Below, one piece after another: positions 33,871-42,940 of a stretch of DNA of 64,000 nucleotides (its first letter is position 1; every line of letters starts with the position of its first letter). The DNA is taken from assembly GCF_039539485.1 (NCBI RefSeq), contig NZ_BAABDF010000002.1:62001-126000 (forward strand), given 5' to 3'. This stretch comes from Celeribacter arenosi (GTDB taxonomy: Bacteria > Pseudomonadota > Alphaproteobacteria > Rhodobacterales > Rhodobacteraceae). The notes beneath the pieces were generated by a model. It was not told where the DNA came from. It made no database searches and saw nothing but the letters and a program-made list of their open reading frames with translations. Position numbers and translations under genes: made by a program.

Positions 33871-34853
33871 TACTGTCTCCACATTGCCCATAGACGGGGC
33901 AGGGCGATGACGCCGATCAAAAGCGCGCCGATGACGATGGACATCACGATACCGGGAACGTTCAGCAAACCAAGTCCAAAGGTCACGAGCCCCATCACAA
34001 AGGCCGCAATCACGACGCCGGGGATCGAACCTGATCCGCCCAGAATATTGATCCCGCCGAGGACGACCATGGTGACGATTTCGAGTTCCCAGCCAACCGC
34101 AATCGAGGGACGCGTGGAACCAAGGCGCGAAGTCAGGCAAATGGCCGCGACACCCGACATCAGGCCGGTTAGCAGAAACAGGATGAACTTCACCCGCCCG
34201 ACACGGATGCCCGAAAACAGCGCGACGGTGGCGTTGTTCCCGATAGCAAAAACCGCGCGCCCGAAATTCGTTTTGTGTAGCAGGATGGCGTAGATTACGG
34301 CGATAATGGCGAAGAGGACGAATTCGAACGAAATGACCCAGAACACATATCCTTGCCCGAAAAAGCTGAAATCGCTTGGGTAGCCACGATAGGCCTGATC
34401 GCCCAGAACAATGTAGGAGATGCCCCGGAACAGCGACATGGTGCCGATTGTGACCACGATTGAAGGCAGGCCCATGCCCGTGACCAGTATGCCGTTGAAG
34501 GCGCCACAGATCAGCCCGGTTGCCAGTCCGATCGCGATCAGTCCCGGTGTGTCGATACCGATTTGAACGGCCGCGCCCATCGCCGTAGAAGCAAGCGCGA
34601 TAATCGAGGCAACCGACAGGTCGATTTCGCCGGAAATGATCAGGAGCGCCATGGCAAAGGCAATCATCGCCTTTTCGGTGAAGTTGAATGTGGCGTCCGA
34701 CAGGTTCCACGCGTTCAGGAAGTAGGGCGAGGCGAAACTGTTGACGATGAAGATCGCGATGGCGACAGCCAAGAGGAGGCTTTCCCAGCTTTTGAAGCGT
34801 CGCGCCCATGGGCTCTGCAGGCGGTCGGGGAGGTGGCGGTCTGATATGCTCAT
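33870..34853 (-). CDS. rhaQ: L-rhamnose ABC importer permease RhaQ
   Basis: A 327-residue CUT2 permease with about nine membrane segments. Characteristic stretches are ALLIISGEIDLSVASIIALA, GMGLPSIVVTIGTMSLFRGI and TNFGRAVFAIGNNATVALFS. It is one of two distinct permeases in this operon, as in the rhizobial RhaSTPQ system. Overlaps rhaP by four bases. Confidence 0.9.
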   Translation of the reverse strand: MSISDRHLPDRLQSPWARRFKSWESLLLAVAIAIFIVNSFASPYFLNAWNLSDATFNFTEKAMIAFAMALLIISGEIDLSVASIIALASTAMGAAVQIGIDTPGLIAIGLATGLICGAFNGILVTGMGLPSIVVTIGTMSLFRGISYIVLGDQAYRGYPSDFSFFGQGYVFWVISFEFVLFAIIAVIYAILLHKTNFGRAVFAIGNNATVALFSGIRVGRVKFILFLLTGLMSGVAAICLTSRLGSTRPSIAVGWELEIVTMVVLGGINILGGSGSIPGVVIAAFVMGLVTFGLGLLNVPGIVMSIVIGALLIGVIALPRLWAMWRQ

Positions 34854-35830
34854 GTTGATTGCTCCGCGCGTTTGAGGATCACGCGGCCTTTCGTGCGGCC
34901 AGCCTGGGCATTCAATGCGACGGCGATGATGATTGCCGCGCCCGAAATCGCCAATTGCCAGAACGGCGAGATATTGACGACCGGCAGCGCGTTCTTGATC
35001 ACCCCGAGGAACAGGGCCCCGAGCAACGCGCCCCCAACCGTGCCAACGCCGCCCGCGATGGATACGCCGCCAATGACGCAGGCCGCCACGACGTCCAATT
35101 CGAACCCGCCGGCGATATCGACGTAGGAGACAGCATAGCGCGACACCCAGAGGTAGCCGGTGATGCCCGCCAAAGCGCCCGAGATCGTGAAGGCGATAAA
35201 TTGCGATTTGCCCACATTAATGCCCGCATAGGTCGCTGCATGCGGGTTGTTGCCCACGGCATAAAACTGGCGCCCCAAGGTGGTGCGTGTCATCACGATT
35301 GTGAACGTTATCACAACGAGTATGGCGATCCAGCTGAGCATAGGAAGCCCGAGGATTTCTGCGCGGGGGAAGGCTTTGAACGCGGGCGACATTTCATGGC
35401 TGTTGACCCATTTGCCGCCCGAAAGCAGAAAGACCGTGCCACGGAAAATCGTCATGGTTCCCAAGGTGACGACGATTGGCGGGATTTGCAGTTTCCAGAC
35501 CAGAATGCCGTTGAACATGCCCAGAAGCGCACCCAAAGCTACCGTCACACATAAAATCACCGAGATTGGCAATCCGGGCGCTGCCACGTTGAGCATAGCG
35601 GCCACCATCCCTGTAAGGGCGAGGTTTGCGGCAACCGAAAGGTCGATACAGCGGGTGAGAATGACGATCATCTGACCTGTCGCCAATATGATCAACGGAG
35701 CCGTGTCGTTGAACACCCCCGCAAGGTTGGAGGGCGCGACAAAACCGGGAAAACGAAACGCGACGAGGGCCAGAAGAGCGGCGATTGCGAAGAACAAAAG
35801 CGCCTCGCGTGAAGTGATGAGCCGTGTCAT
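34850..35830 (-). CDS. rhaP: L-rhamnose ABC importer permease RhaP
   Basis: A 326-residue CUT2 permease: MIVILTRCIDLSVAANLALT, LQIPPIVVTLGTMTIFRGTV, TTLGRQFYAVGNNPHAATYA and GGVSIAGGVGTVGGALLGAL mark the family. ATGA overlaps join it to rhaT upstream and rhaQ downstream. The ISGEIDLS segment of RhaQ corresponds here to LTRCIDLS, showing that the two permeases are diverged, not recent copies. Confidence 0.9.
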   Translation of the reverse strand: MTRLITSREALLFFAIAALLALVAFRFPGFVAPSNLAGVFNDTAPLIILATGQMIVILTRCIDLSVAANLALTGMVAAMLNVAAPGLPISVILCVTVALGALLGMFNGILVWKLQIPPIVVTLGTMTIFRGTVFLLSGGKWVNSHEMSPAFKAFPRAEILGLPMLSWIAILVVITFTIVMTRTTLGRQFYAVGNNPHAATYAGINVGKSQFIAFTISGALAGITGYLWVSRYAVSYVDIAGGFELDVVAACVIGGVSIAGGVGTVGGALLGALFLGVIKNALPVVNISPFWQLAISGAAIIIAVALNAQAGRTKGRVILKRAEQST

Positions 35831-37347
35831 GCCGCGACCTCGCTGATGCCGGCCGCGTGGCGGACCAATGTTTCGGGTGTGAGATCGGTGCCTGACAATT
35901 CGGCGGCGATCCGGCCTTCGCGCATCACGATTACCCGATCCGACATGCCGAGGATTTCGGGGATTTCCGAGGACACCATGATGACGGCCAACCCTTGGGC
36001 AGCGAGTTCGGCCATGAAGGCATGCACCGACGCTTTGGAGCCGATATCAACGCCCTTTGTCGGTTCGTCGAGAATGATGACGCGGGGTTTGGTGGCCAGC
36101 CATTTAGCGATGACCACCTTTTGCTGGTTCCCGCCCGACAGGGTCCCGACATTGGTGTCGAGCGAGGCCGCGCGCAAATCGAGACGACGGGTGTACTCGC
36201 GCGCCAGCGTGAATTCTTCGGCCATGCGGGTAAATCCTGAACGGGATGTCTGGGAGAGCGACGGGAGCGTGACGTTTTGAAAAATCGCCATCTCTCCGAT
36301 GGCGCCCTGTTTGCCGCGATCTTCGGGAACATAGACAATCCCTGCGGTGATCGCGTCCACGGGCGAGCGGATGACCTTGATTTTCCCGTCCAGTCGCACA
36401 ACACCTTTGGATGGCTTTGTGATGCCAAACAGCGCCTGCATAAACTCGGACCTACCCGCACCGACGAGCCCGTAAAACCCGAGTATTTCACCGGCATGCA
36501 GGTCAAAGCCAATGTCGGCGAATTCGGTTGGATGGTCGTAACCCACGACTTTCAGCACTTCTGCACCGACGTTGTGGTCGCGTTCGGGGAAGATGTGGTC
36601 GACGTCGCGACCGACCATCATTTTCACCAACTCGGCGCTGCTGACGTCTTCGATCATACCGTCGCCGACGGGCTGCCCGTCGCGCAGCACGGTGTAGCGG
36701 TCGCAAATGCGGAAGATCTCGTCGAACTTGTGCGAGATGAACAGGATCGCTTTGCCCTGCGCCTTTAGCGTTTCGACGAGCGTGTAGAGTTCGTGAATTT
36801 CTGTCTGGCTGAGGGCCGCCGTAGGTTCATCCATGATCACCACGCGGGCGTCGATGGAGAGGGCGCGGGCAATACCGACGAGGTGTTTGCTCGCGATGCC
36901 GAGGTCTTTGAGTTTGGCGTCGGGGACGATTTTCGCGCCTATCCCTTCGAGGACCTCCATGGCGCGCGCCCGCATGGCTTTCCAGTCCACGAGTCCGAGA
37001 CGCGTCTTTGGCGCATGCCCGAGGAATATGTTTTCGGCCACGGTGAGTTCATCGAACAGCACGGTTTCCTGATGGATGGCTGTGATGCCTGCGGCGGTGG
37101 CGTCCTGCGCGCTGGAAAAATGTGTCGGCGACCCATCGACGGAGATTTGGCCGCCATCGGGTTGGTAAATGCCGGTGAGGACCTTCACCATGGTCGATTT
37201 GCCCGCGCCGTTTTCGCCCACAAGGGCGGTGACCTGACCCGGATAGAGCGCCAGAGAAACCTCGCTGAGCGCGCGCACACCGGGGAATGTTTTGGTGATC
37301 TGGTCAAGCGTAAGGATCGGCGACACGTCAGTCACGGTAGGCCTCAT
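35827..37347 (-). CDS. rhaT: L-rhamnose ABC importer ATPase RhaT
   Basis: A 506-residue double ATPase of the CUT2 class: first-domain Walker A GENGAGKST and Walker B VVIMDEPTAALSQ; second-domain GLVGAGRSE, signature LSGGNQQKVVIAKWL and Walker B VIILDEPTKGVDIG. The ATG at 37347 lacks a good ribosome site; a GTG at 37335 with GAGG upstream is a possible alternative start. Separated from rhaS by 54 bases that hold a perfect stem-loop. Here RhaT is the ABC ATPase of rhizobial nomenclature, not the enterobacterial proton symporter of the same name. Confidence 0.92.
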   Translation of the reverse strand: MRPTVTDVSPILTLDQITKTFPGVRALSEVSLALYPGQVTALVGENGAGKSTMVKVLTGIYQPDGGQISVDGSPTHFSSAQDATAAGITAIHQETVLFDELTVAENIFLGHAPKTRLGLVDWKAMRARAMEVLEGIGAKIVPDAKLKDLGIASKHLVGIARALSIDARVVIMDEPTAALSQTEIHELYTLVETLKAQGKAILFISHKFDEIFRICDRYTVLRDGQPVGDGMIEDVSSAELVKMMVGRDVDHIFPERDHNVGAEVLKVVGYDHPTEFADIGFDLHAGEILGFYGLVGAGRSEFMQALFGITKPSKGVVRLDGKIKVIRSPVDAITAGIVYVPEDRGKQGAIGEMAIFQNVTLPSLSQTSRSGFTRMAEEFTLAREYTRRLDLRAASLDTNVGTLSGGNQQKVVIAKWLATKPRVIILDEPTKGVDIGSKASVHAFMAELAAQGLAVIMVSSEIPEILGMSDRVIVMREGRIAAELSGTDLTPETLVRHAAGISEVAA

Positions 37348-37365
37348 GGGGTAAAAAGTGGGGGC

Positions 37366-37391
37366 ATCCGGCGCGATTGCCCGCGCCGGAT
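37366..37391 (-). terminator. Stem-loop between rhaS and rhaT
   Basis: ATCCGGCGCG and CGCGCCGGAT form a perfect ten-pair stem around ATTGCC. On the minus strand it follows the rhaS stop and precedes rhaT. Without a T-run it more likely stabilises the rhaS message or lowers expression of the membrane components. Confidence 0.65.
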
Positions 37392-37401
37392 GGTCGGTGC
37401 C

Positions 37402-38397
37402 TTAGAAGATCGACTTGAACTGGTCGATATTCGAGGCGTCGTAGACGAACGGATCGGCCATCGCGGCAGAGTTCGTATCGTCGAGCGTGATCGTGCCCAT
37501 GCGGCCGATGGAAATCTCCGCACCTGGCTCTGCAGTTGCGGCATCAGACGCAAGTGCATGCGCGATCATCGCCGCCGAGTAGCCCAGGTCTATCGGGTTC
37601 CAGATGGCAAAGGACTTCGAGGACCCACTTTCGATGGCGCCCGCCATTTCGGACGGCAACCCCAGACCGGTGACGTTGATTTCGCCGATCTTACCGGCAT
37701 CCTGAACAGCCTGAGCGGCCGCCACAATGCCCACCGATGTCGGCGCGATGATCGCGTCGAGATCGGGGTAGGCCTGCATGAGGCCCTGTGCTTCACGATA
37801 GGATTTATCCGCGAGGTCGTCCCCGTAGACAGTCCCGACGACTTCAATGCCCGGGTAGTTGCCCATGACCTTGTTCATCTCGTCGATCCAGATGTTCTGG
37901 TTCGTGGCGGTCGCGGATGCGGACAGCACGGCGACCTGACCGCCATCGGGCAGATTGTCCGCCGCGAGTTTGATGATCATATTGCCGATGAGGGCGTTGG
38001 ACGACGGGTTAAGGTGCACCTGCCGACCTTCGGGGGCAACACCGGAGTCCCATGAGATCACGGAAATACCGCGGTCCATGGCCTTTTTCAGCGCTGGCAC
38101 CACGGCATCGGGATCGTTGGCCGAAATGGCAATGGCATCCACGCCCTGAGCGATCAATGCGTTGATGACCTCGATTTGCCCTTCCGCGGTGGTGTCCGTC
38201 GGTCCGGTGTAGATGATTTCTACATTGCCGAGTTCGCCAGCTGCTTCTTCAGCGCCCTTTGCGGCAGCTTCAAAGAAGCCGATACCAAGAGCCTTTACCA
38301 CGAGTGCAATGCGCATATCGTCCTGTGCGCTTGCGGCCGTTCCTGTCAGCCCTGCAACGATTGCGACGGACGTCAGAATCTTGTTAATAGCTCGCAT
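37402..38397 (-). CDS. rhaS: L-rhamnose periplasmic binding protein RhaS
   Basis: A 331-residue secreted protein of the Peripla_BP_4 class. The signal peptide MRAINKILTSVAIVAGLTG ends at AASAQDD. Mature motifs are ALVVKALGIGFFEAAAKGAE, DAIAISANDPDAVVPALKKA and GVAPEGRQVHLN. GGGAGGAGATC precedes the ATG. In rhizobial usage RhaS is the binding protein; the enterobacterial RhaS regulator is unrelated. Confidence 0.9.
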   Translation of the reverse strand: MRAINKILTSVAIVAGLTGTAASAQDDMRIALVVKALGIGFFEAAAKGAEEAAGELGNVEIIYTGPTDTTAEGQIEVINALIAQGVDAIAISANDPDAVVPALKKAMDRGISVISWDSGVAPEGRQVHLNPSSNALIGNMIIKLAADNLPDGGQVAVLSASATATNQNIWIDEMNKVMGNYPGIEVVGTVYGDDLADKSYREAQGLMQAYPDLDAIIAPTSVGIVAAAQAVQDAGKIGEINVTGLGLPSEMAGAIESGSSKSFAIWNPIDLGYSAAMIAHALASDAATAEPGAEISIGRMGTITLDDTNSAAMADPFVYDASNIDQFKSIF

Positions 38398-38445
38398 GAT
38401 CTCCTCCCTGAGTTGATGCGATTTTCCGAAATGGCGGTTACTTTT

Positions 38446-39252
38446 CTAAGAGGCCGCCCCCTCCTTTAACTGGCTACGACCGGGTGTGACCGTGACCAGA
38501 GTTACGTCCGCGGCGTCCAACATGGCGGCGGATTTGTCCGAAATTTTGTCGTCGGTAATGACCGTGTCGATCCGCTCTAGCGGGCACAGCACAAGGCTCG
38601 AACGGTTATCAAATTTGCTGCTGTCGACCAGCACGACGAGTTCGTCTGCCTGTCCGATCAGTTTCTGTTCGGCCTGGATGAGAAGGGGGTCCGCCTCCAT
38701 CAGGCCAATCGGACCCAAACCTTGCGCACCCATGAACATGCGCCGCGCGTAGAAATTACGCGTCACATCGTTCTCGAATGGGGACAGGATGATATTCTGT
38801 TCGCGGTAGATCGCGCCGCCCGACAGCATGATCGTGTTCTTTGAATGCTTGAGCAGGTGTTCGGCGATCGGAAAGCTGTTTGTGAAGATCTGAAGGCGGC
38901 GATTGACCAGTGGATGCACCATCTGGAACGTCGTCGTACCGCCGTTGATGATGATCGAGTCGCCGTCATCACACATCTCGACGGCGGCGAGCGCGATGGC
39001 CTGCTTTTCCGCTGTGCGCATGGTTTCATTGACCGAAAACGGGCGCCCAACGAGACCGGAAATGGCCGCGGGCGTGATCGCTTCTGCGCCACCGCGCACG
39101 CGGCGCAGCCTTTTCTGCATGTGCAGGGCTGCGATGTCGCGTCGAACCGTCGCCTCGGATGCGCCAGTGAGCGAACATAGTTCAACCACGGTTGCGACAG
39201 GGCGATCCTGCACAGCCGAGATAATCAGACGATGGCGTTCTTTTTCATGCAT
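38446..39252 (-). CDS. rhaR: DeoR-family repressor RhaR of the rhamnose locus
   Basis: A 268-residue DeoR-type protein. The helix-turn-helix at the N-terminus is VVELCSLTGASEATVRRDIA; the C-terminal DeoR sensor domain contains DSIIINGGTTTFQMVHPL, NSFPIAEHLLKHS and VVLVDSSKFDNRSSLVLCPL. It is the first gene of the minus-strand operon and divergent from rhaD. In rhizobia it is the negative regulator of the rha genes and responds to a pathway intermediate. Probable sites are the TCAATCAT repeats in the divergent promoter region. Confidence 0.9.
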   Translation of the reverse strand: MHEKERHRLIISAVQDRPVATVVELCSLTGASEATVRRDIAALHMQKRLRRVRGGAEAITPAAISGLVGRPFSVNETMRTAEKQAIALAAVEMCDDGDSIIINGGTTTFQMVHPLVNRRLQIFTNSFPIAEHLLKHSKNTIMLSGGAIYREQNIILSPFENDVTRNFYARRMFMGAQGLGPIGLMEADPLLIQAEQKLIGQADELVVLVDSSKFDNRSSLVLCPLERIDTVITDDKISDKSAAMLDAADVTLVTVTPGRSQLKEGAAS

Positions 39253-39298
39253 TCGAGTCTCCGTTGTTTCGAAACCGTGTTGTTATTTTCGCGCCAAG

Positions 39299-39369
39299 TC
39301 AATCATAAATGCGCATCTTCAATCATTCTGCGACCGCAAATGACGTTTTTTGCGCGTTGATGATTGACA
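39299..39369. promoter_or_regulatory. Divergent rhaR/rhaD promoter region with DeoR-type repeats
   Basis: TCAATCAT occurs directly repeated at 39299-39306 and 39319-39326 (20 bases apart), and its complement ATGATTGA at 39360-39367. Spaced direct and inverted short repeats are typical for DeoR/GlpR regulators. A consensus -35 TTGACA for rhaD (39364-39369) overlaps the third copy, so binding there would block transcription; no clear -10 is seen. Confidence 0.7.
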
Positions 39370-39441
39370 TTCTGTCGCAACCCTCACACCCTGCGATCAA
39401 TTGCCCGCGCGTCCGTTTCGCGAGGTTAGGAGGAGGAAGTT

Positions 39442-41544
39442 ATGCTGAAATCAGCAGCCGTGAAACCGTTGGAAAACGGTTGGGATAACACGATCGCAGA
39501 CGCGATGAGCGAGCCTGAAAAGCTGCTTTATCGATCGAATCTCTTGGGGTCAGACAAACGAATCACCAATTTCGGCGGTGGCAACACGTCGGCAAAGGTT
39601 ATCCAGAAGGATCCGTTGACCGGCAAGGATGCAGAGGTCCTTTGGGTCAAAGGATCGGGCGGCGATGTCGGCACCATGAAAATGGACGGGTTCTCCACCC
39701 TCTACATGGACAAATTACGCGCACTCAAATCTGTCTACAGGGGTTTGGAATTCGAAGACGAGATGGTCGGCTATCTGCCCCATTGCACCTTCAACCTGAA
39801 CCCGCGCGCGGCCTCTATTGATACGCCGCTACACGCATATGTCCCCCAAAAACACGTCGATCACATGCATCCGGATGCGGTAATCGCAATTGCGGCTTCC
39901 AAGACGTCCAAAGAACTGACGCAGGAAATCTACGGTGATGAGATCGGTTGGCTCCCGTGGAAGCGACCCGGTTATGAGTTGGGGCTATGGCTCGAAAAAT
40001 TCTGTCTGGAAAATCCTGACGCGAAGGGTGTCGTTCTGGAGAGCCATGGGTTGTTTACATGGGCCGATGACGCGCAGGAGTGTTATGAACTCACGCTGCG
40101 CATCATTCAAAAGGCAATGGATTGGTTCGCGGAACGCACTGCGGATGTGACGCCCTTTGGGGGCGCCATTCATCAAAACCTCGACGCGGATGCGCGCAGG
40201 GGTATTGCGGCCAAACTGATGCCGGCCATTCGCGGTTTCGTGTCGGGCAATCAGCACATGGTTGGCCATTTCGACGATAGTGACGCTGTATTGGAATTCG
40301 TCGGTGCCAAAGATATGCGCCGTCTCGCAGCGCTCGGGACGTCGTGCCCGGACCATTTCCTACGCACGAAAATTTGCCCTCTGGTCGTCGATTTTGATCC
40401 CGCGAAGGGCAATCTGGACGCTGTGCTCGATAATCTCGGCGAACAGGTTGCGGCCTATCGCGCGGATTACGAAGCCTATTATGATCGGTGCAAACACCCC
40501 AATTCGCCACCGGTGCGTGATCCGAATGCGGTCGTCTATCTGGTGCCGGGCGTGGGTATGATCACCTTCGCAAAGGATAAAGCAACAGCGCGGATATCGG
40601 GCGAGTTTTATGTCAACGCAATAAATGTGATGCGGGGCGCGGATGCCGTGTCTGAATACTGTGGTTTGCCTGAACAGGAGGCCTTTGATATCGAGTATTG
40701 GCTCCTTGAGGAGGCTAAACTTCAACGCATGCCAAAACCCAAGAGTCTCGCAGGGCGGGTTGCTTTGGTAACCGGCGGTGCGGGGGGCATCGGAGCGGCC
40801 ATTGCGGCGCGCTACCTTTCCGAGGGCGCTTGCGTGGTGCTGGCCGATATTGATCAAGGCAACCTTGATAAAGCCAAGGCGCAACTACAGGGCGCGTTCG
40901 GGGCGGATGTGGTGCGCTCGGTCTTAATGGATGTCACGTCCGAAGACGCGGTCGCCAATGCCTATTCGCAAATGGCGGTTGAATTCGGGGGCGTCGACAT
41001 TCTCGTCTCCAACGCAGGAATCGCGTCATCGGCGCCGATTGAAGAGACCACTGTCGAACTTTGGGATCGCAATATGGACATCCTTTCCAAAGGGTATTTC
41101 CTCGTCTCGCGCGAAGCATTCAAGGTCATGCGCAGACAGGATATGGGCGGCTCTATCGTCTTTATCGCGTCCAAAAACGGTTTGGCGGCGAGCCCTAATG
41201 CAGCGGCCTATTGCACGGCGAAGGCGTCCGAAATTCACCTTGCCCGCTGTCTCGCCCTTGAAGGGGCAGAGGCAGGTATCCGCGTTAACGTGGTGAACCC
41301 GGACGCGGTTCTGCGGGGCTCCAAGATTTGGGAGGGTGAGTGGCTCGAACAGCGCGCTTCCACCTATGGCACCGACAAGGATGGGTTGGAGGAGATGTAT
41401 CGCAATCGCTCCATGCTCAAACGTTCGGTTCTTCCCGAGGACATTGCCGAAGCGGCCTATTTCTTTGCGGCGGACACCTCCGCTAAATCGACCGGAAACA
41501 TTCTCAACGTGGATGCCGGCAATGTGCAGGCGTTCCCACGCTGA
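39442..41544 (+). CDS. rhaD: Bifunctional rhamnulose-1-phosphate aldolase / lactaldehyde-type dehydrogenase RhaD
   Basis: A 700-residue fusion. Residues about 1-420 are a class II aldolase/adducin domain with metal-binding His residues in STPLH-like DTPLHAYVPQKHVDHMHPDA and an FGGGNTSAK substrate loop. Residues about 434-700 are a short-chain dehydrogenase with VTGGAGGIGAAIA and the catalytic YCTAK near residue 590. In this family the aldolase cleaves L-rhamnulose 1-phosphate into dihydroxyacetone phosphate and L-lactaldehyde, and the dehydrogenase domain oxidises the lactaldehyde to lactate. GGAGGAGGAAG precedes the ATG. Ten bases before rhaI. Confidence 0.93.
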   Translation: MLKSAAVKPLENGWDNTIADAMSEPEKLLYRSNLLGSDKRITNFGGGNTSAKVIQKDPLTGKDAEVLWVKGSGGDVGTMKMDGFSTLYMDKLRALKSVYRGLEFEDEMVGYLPHCTFNLNPRAASIDTPLHAYVPQKHVDHMHPDAVIAIAASKTSKELTQEIYGDEIGWLPWKRPGYELGLWLEKFCLENPDAKGVVLESHGLFTWADDAQECYELTLRIIQKAMDWFAERTADVTPFGGAIHQNLDADARRGIAAKLMPAIRGFVSGNQHMVGHFDDSDAVLEFVGAKDMRRLAALGTSCPDHFLRTKICPLVVDFDPAKGNLDAVLDNLGEQVAAYRADYEAYYDRCKHPNSPPVRDPNAVVYLVPGVGMITFAKDKATARISGEFYVNAINVMRGADAVSEYCGLPEQEAFDIEYWLLEEAKLQRMPKPKSLAGRVALVTGGAGGIGAAIAARYLSEGACVVLADIDQGNLDKAKAQLQGAFGADVVRSVLMDVTSEDAVANAYSQMAVEFGGVDILVSNAGIASSAPIEETTVELWDRNMDILSKGYFLVSREAFKVMRRQDMGGSIVFIASKNGLAASPNAAAYCTAKASEIHLARCLALEGAEAGIRVNVVNPDAVLRGSKIWEGEWLEQRASTYGTDKDGLEEMYRNRSMLKRSVLPEDIAEAAYFFAADTSAKSTGNILNVDAGNVQAFPR

Positions 41545-41554
41545 AGGAGCGGAC

Positions 41555-42829
41555 ATGATCGACCAGACCATAATCGACAAAGACAACGAAGCGCGCCGCG
41601 CGGCCTTGGCTGCGGATTACGACGCGTTGGGGGCAAGTCTTGACCGGCGCGGTATCGACATCGCGGCGATCACTGCGAAGGTGACGGCCTATGGCGTCGC
41701 TGTGCCCTCATGGGGCGTTGGCACCGGCGGGACACGATTTGCGCGTTTCCCCGGTGCCGGTGAGCCGCGCCACATCTTCGATAAACTCGATGATTGCGGT
41801 GTGATCCAACAGCTCGGGCGCGCGACACCATCGGTGTCTCTGCATATCCCGTGGGACAAAGAAGATCCCGCCGATCTGCGCGCCAAAGCCGAAGAAGTTG
41901 GCCTGACCTTCGATGCGATGAATTCAAATACCTTTCAGGATCAGGAAGGGCAGGCGCATAGCTACAAATTCGGCTCGCTCAGCCACAATGATGCCGCGAC
42001 CCGCGCGCAGGCGGTCGAGCACAACCTCGAATGCATCGAGATCGGGCAGGCCATCGGATCGCGCGCCTTGACGGTGTGGGTTGGCGACGGGTCGAATTTT
42101 CCCGGCCAGACCAACCTCACCGGTCAGTTTGAACGATACCTCGACGCAATGCGCCAGATCTACGCAGGCCTGCCCGACGATTGGCGTCTGTTCAGCGAGC
42201 ACAAGATGTATGAACCGGCGTTCTATTCGACCGTTGTTCAGGATTGGGGCACCAACTATCTGATCGCGAAGGAACTGGGGGAAAAGGCATTTTGTCTCGT
42301 CGATCTCGGTCACCATGCGCCGAATGTGAACATCGAAATGATCGTCGCGCGGCTGATCCAGTTCGGAAAACTGGGCGGGTTCCATTTCAACGACTCCAAG
42401 TATGGCGATGACGATTTGGATACAGGGTCGATTGATCCTTTCCGGCTTTTCCTTGTATTCAATGAATTGGTCGCCGCCGAGAGCGTGGAAGGGTTCGATC
42501 CTGCGCATATGCTTGATCAGAGCCACAATGTAACCGACCCGATTGAAAGCCTGATTTCATCTGCATCCGAGGTGCGCCGCGCCTATGCGCAGGCGCTCTT
42601 GGTGGATCGTGAATCGCTCGCCGGATATCAGGGTGACAACGATGCTCTGATGTCGGCCGCGACGTTGAAGGCGGGGTTCCGCACCGATGTGGAGCCGATC
42701 CTCGCCATGGCACGTTTGGGGGCGGGGGGCGCAATTGACCCTATCGCAGCTTACCGTGCGTCGGGCTACCGTGCGCGCGTGGGCGAAGAACGCCCTGCGG
42801 TGAGCGGAGCGGGCGGCGGAATCGTCTAA
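41555..42829 (+). CDS. rhaI: L-rhamnose isomerase RhaI
   Basis: A 424-residue isomerase of the rhizobial/Pseudomonas type (xylose-isomerase-like barrel). It converts L-rhamnose to L-rhamnulose with divalent metals. Supporting motifs: AVPSWGVGTGGTRFARFPG, VWVGDGSNFPGQTNLTGQ, FSEHKMYEPAFYSTVVQDWG and a metal-site LVDLGHHAPNVNIEMIVARL. The start after AAGGAGCGGAC is chosen; the frame is open further upstream only as a shadow of rhaD. Last gene of the plus-strand rha operon. Confidence 0.93.
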   Translation: MIDQTIIDKDNEARRAALAADYDALGASLDRRGIDIAAITAKVTAYGVAVPSWGVGTGGTRFARFPGAGEPRHIFDKLDDCGVIQQLGRATPSVSLHIPWDKEDPADLRAKAEEVGLTFDAMNSNTFQDQEGQAHSYKFGSLSHNDAATRAQAVEHNLECIEIGQAIGSRALTVWVGDGSNFPGQTNLTGQFERYLDAMRQIYAGLPDDWRLFSEHKMYEPAFYSTVVQDWGTNYLIAKELGEKAFCLVDLGHHAPNVNIEMIVARLIQFGKLGGFHFNDSKYGDDDLDTGSIDPFRLFLVFNELVAAESVEGFDPAHMLDQSHNVTDPIESLISSASEVRRAYAQALLVDRESLAGYQGDNDALMSAATLKAGFRTDVEPILAMARLGAGGAIDPIAAYRASGYRARVGEERPAVSGAGGGIV

Positions 42830-42851
42830 TCCTGTCGTGAGCTAACCTGCA

Positions 42852-42875
42852 CGAGCGCCCGTAATCGGGCGTTCG
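42852..42875 (+). terminator. Stem-loop after rhaI
   Basis: CGAGCGCCCG and CGGGCGTTCG pair (one G-T wobble) around TAAT, 22 bases after the rhaI stop. No T-run follows, so termination strength is uncertain, but position suits the end of the rhaDI transcript. Confidence 0.6.
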
Positions 42876-42883
42876 ACGTTGCA

Positions 42884-42921
42884 TTGCGCCTCGCTTTCAT
42901 GGTGGTATATACTTTGTATAT
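42884..42921 (+). promoter_or_regulatory. Promoter and palindromic operator of the RHH-ParA pair
   Basis: TTGCGC (42884-42889) and TATACT (42908-42913) are spaced by 18 bases. The perfect inverted repeat ATATAC-TTT-GTATAT (42907-42921) covers the -10 element, an ideal autorepression site for the ribbon-helix-helix protein encoded next. Confidence 0.65.
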
Positions 42922-42940
42922 GCAATCCGAGGCGTGTGTG

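Noticed and set aside
33871..34809. Long open frame extending rhaU upstream
   Set aside because: It runs out of frame through rhaQ and reads as Arg/His-rich nonsense; RhaU has a normal 104-residue length from the ATG at 33870.
36793..38055. A 420-codon plus-strand open frame opposite rhaT and rhaS
   Set aside because: Composition (Arg, His, Gly, Asp) without hydrophobic core pattern; the minus-strand genes are certain.
42907..42921. A third member of the GGTATACC operator set
   Set aside because: The site GTATATACTTTGTATATG has a different core (ATATAC-TTT-GTATAT) and spacing, so it is assigned to the RHH protein instead.
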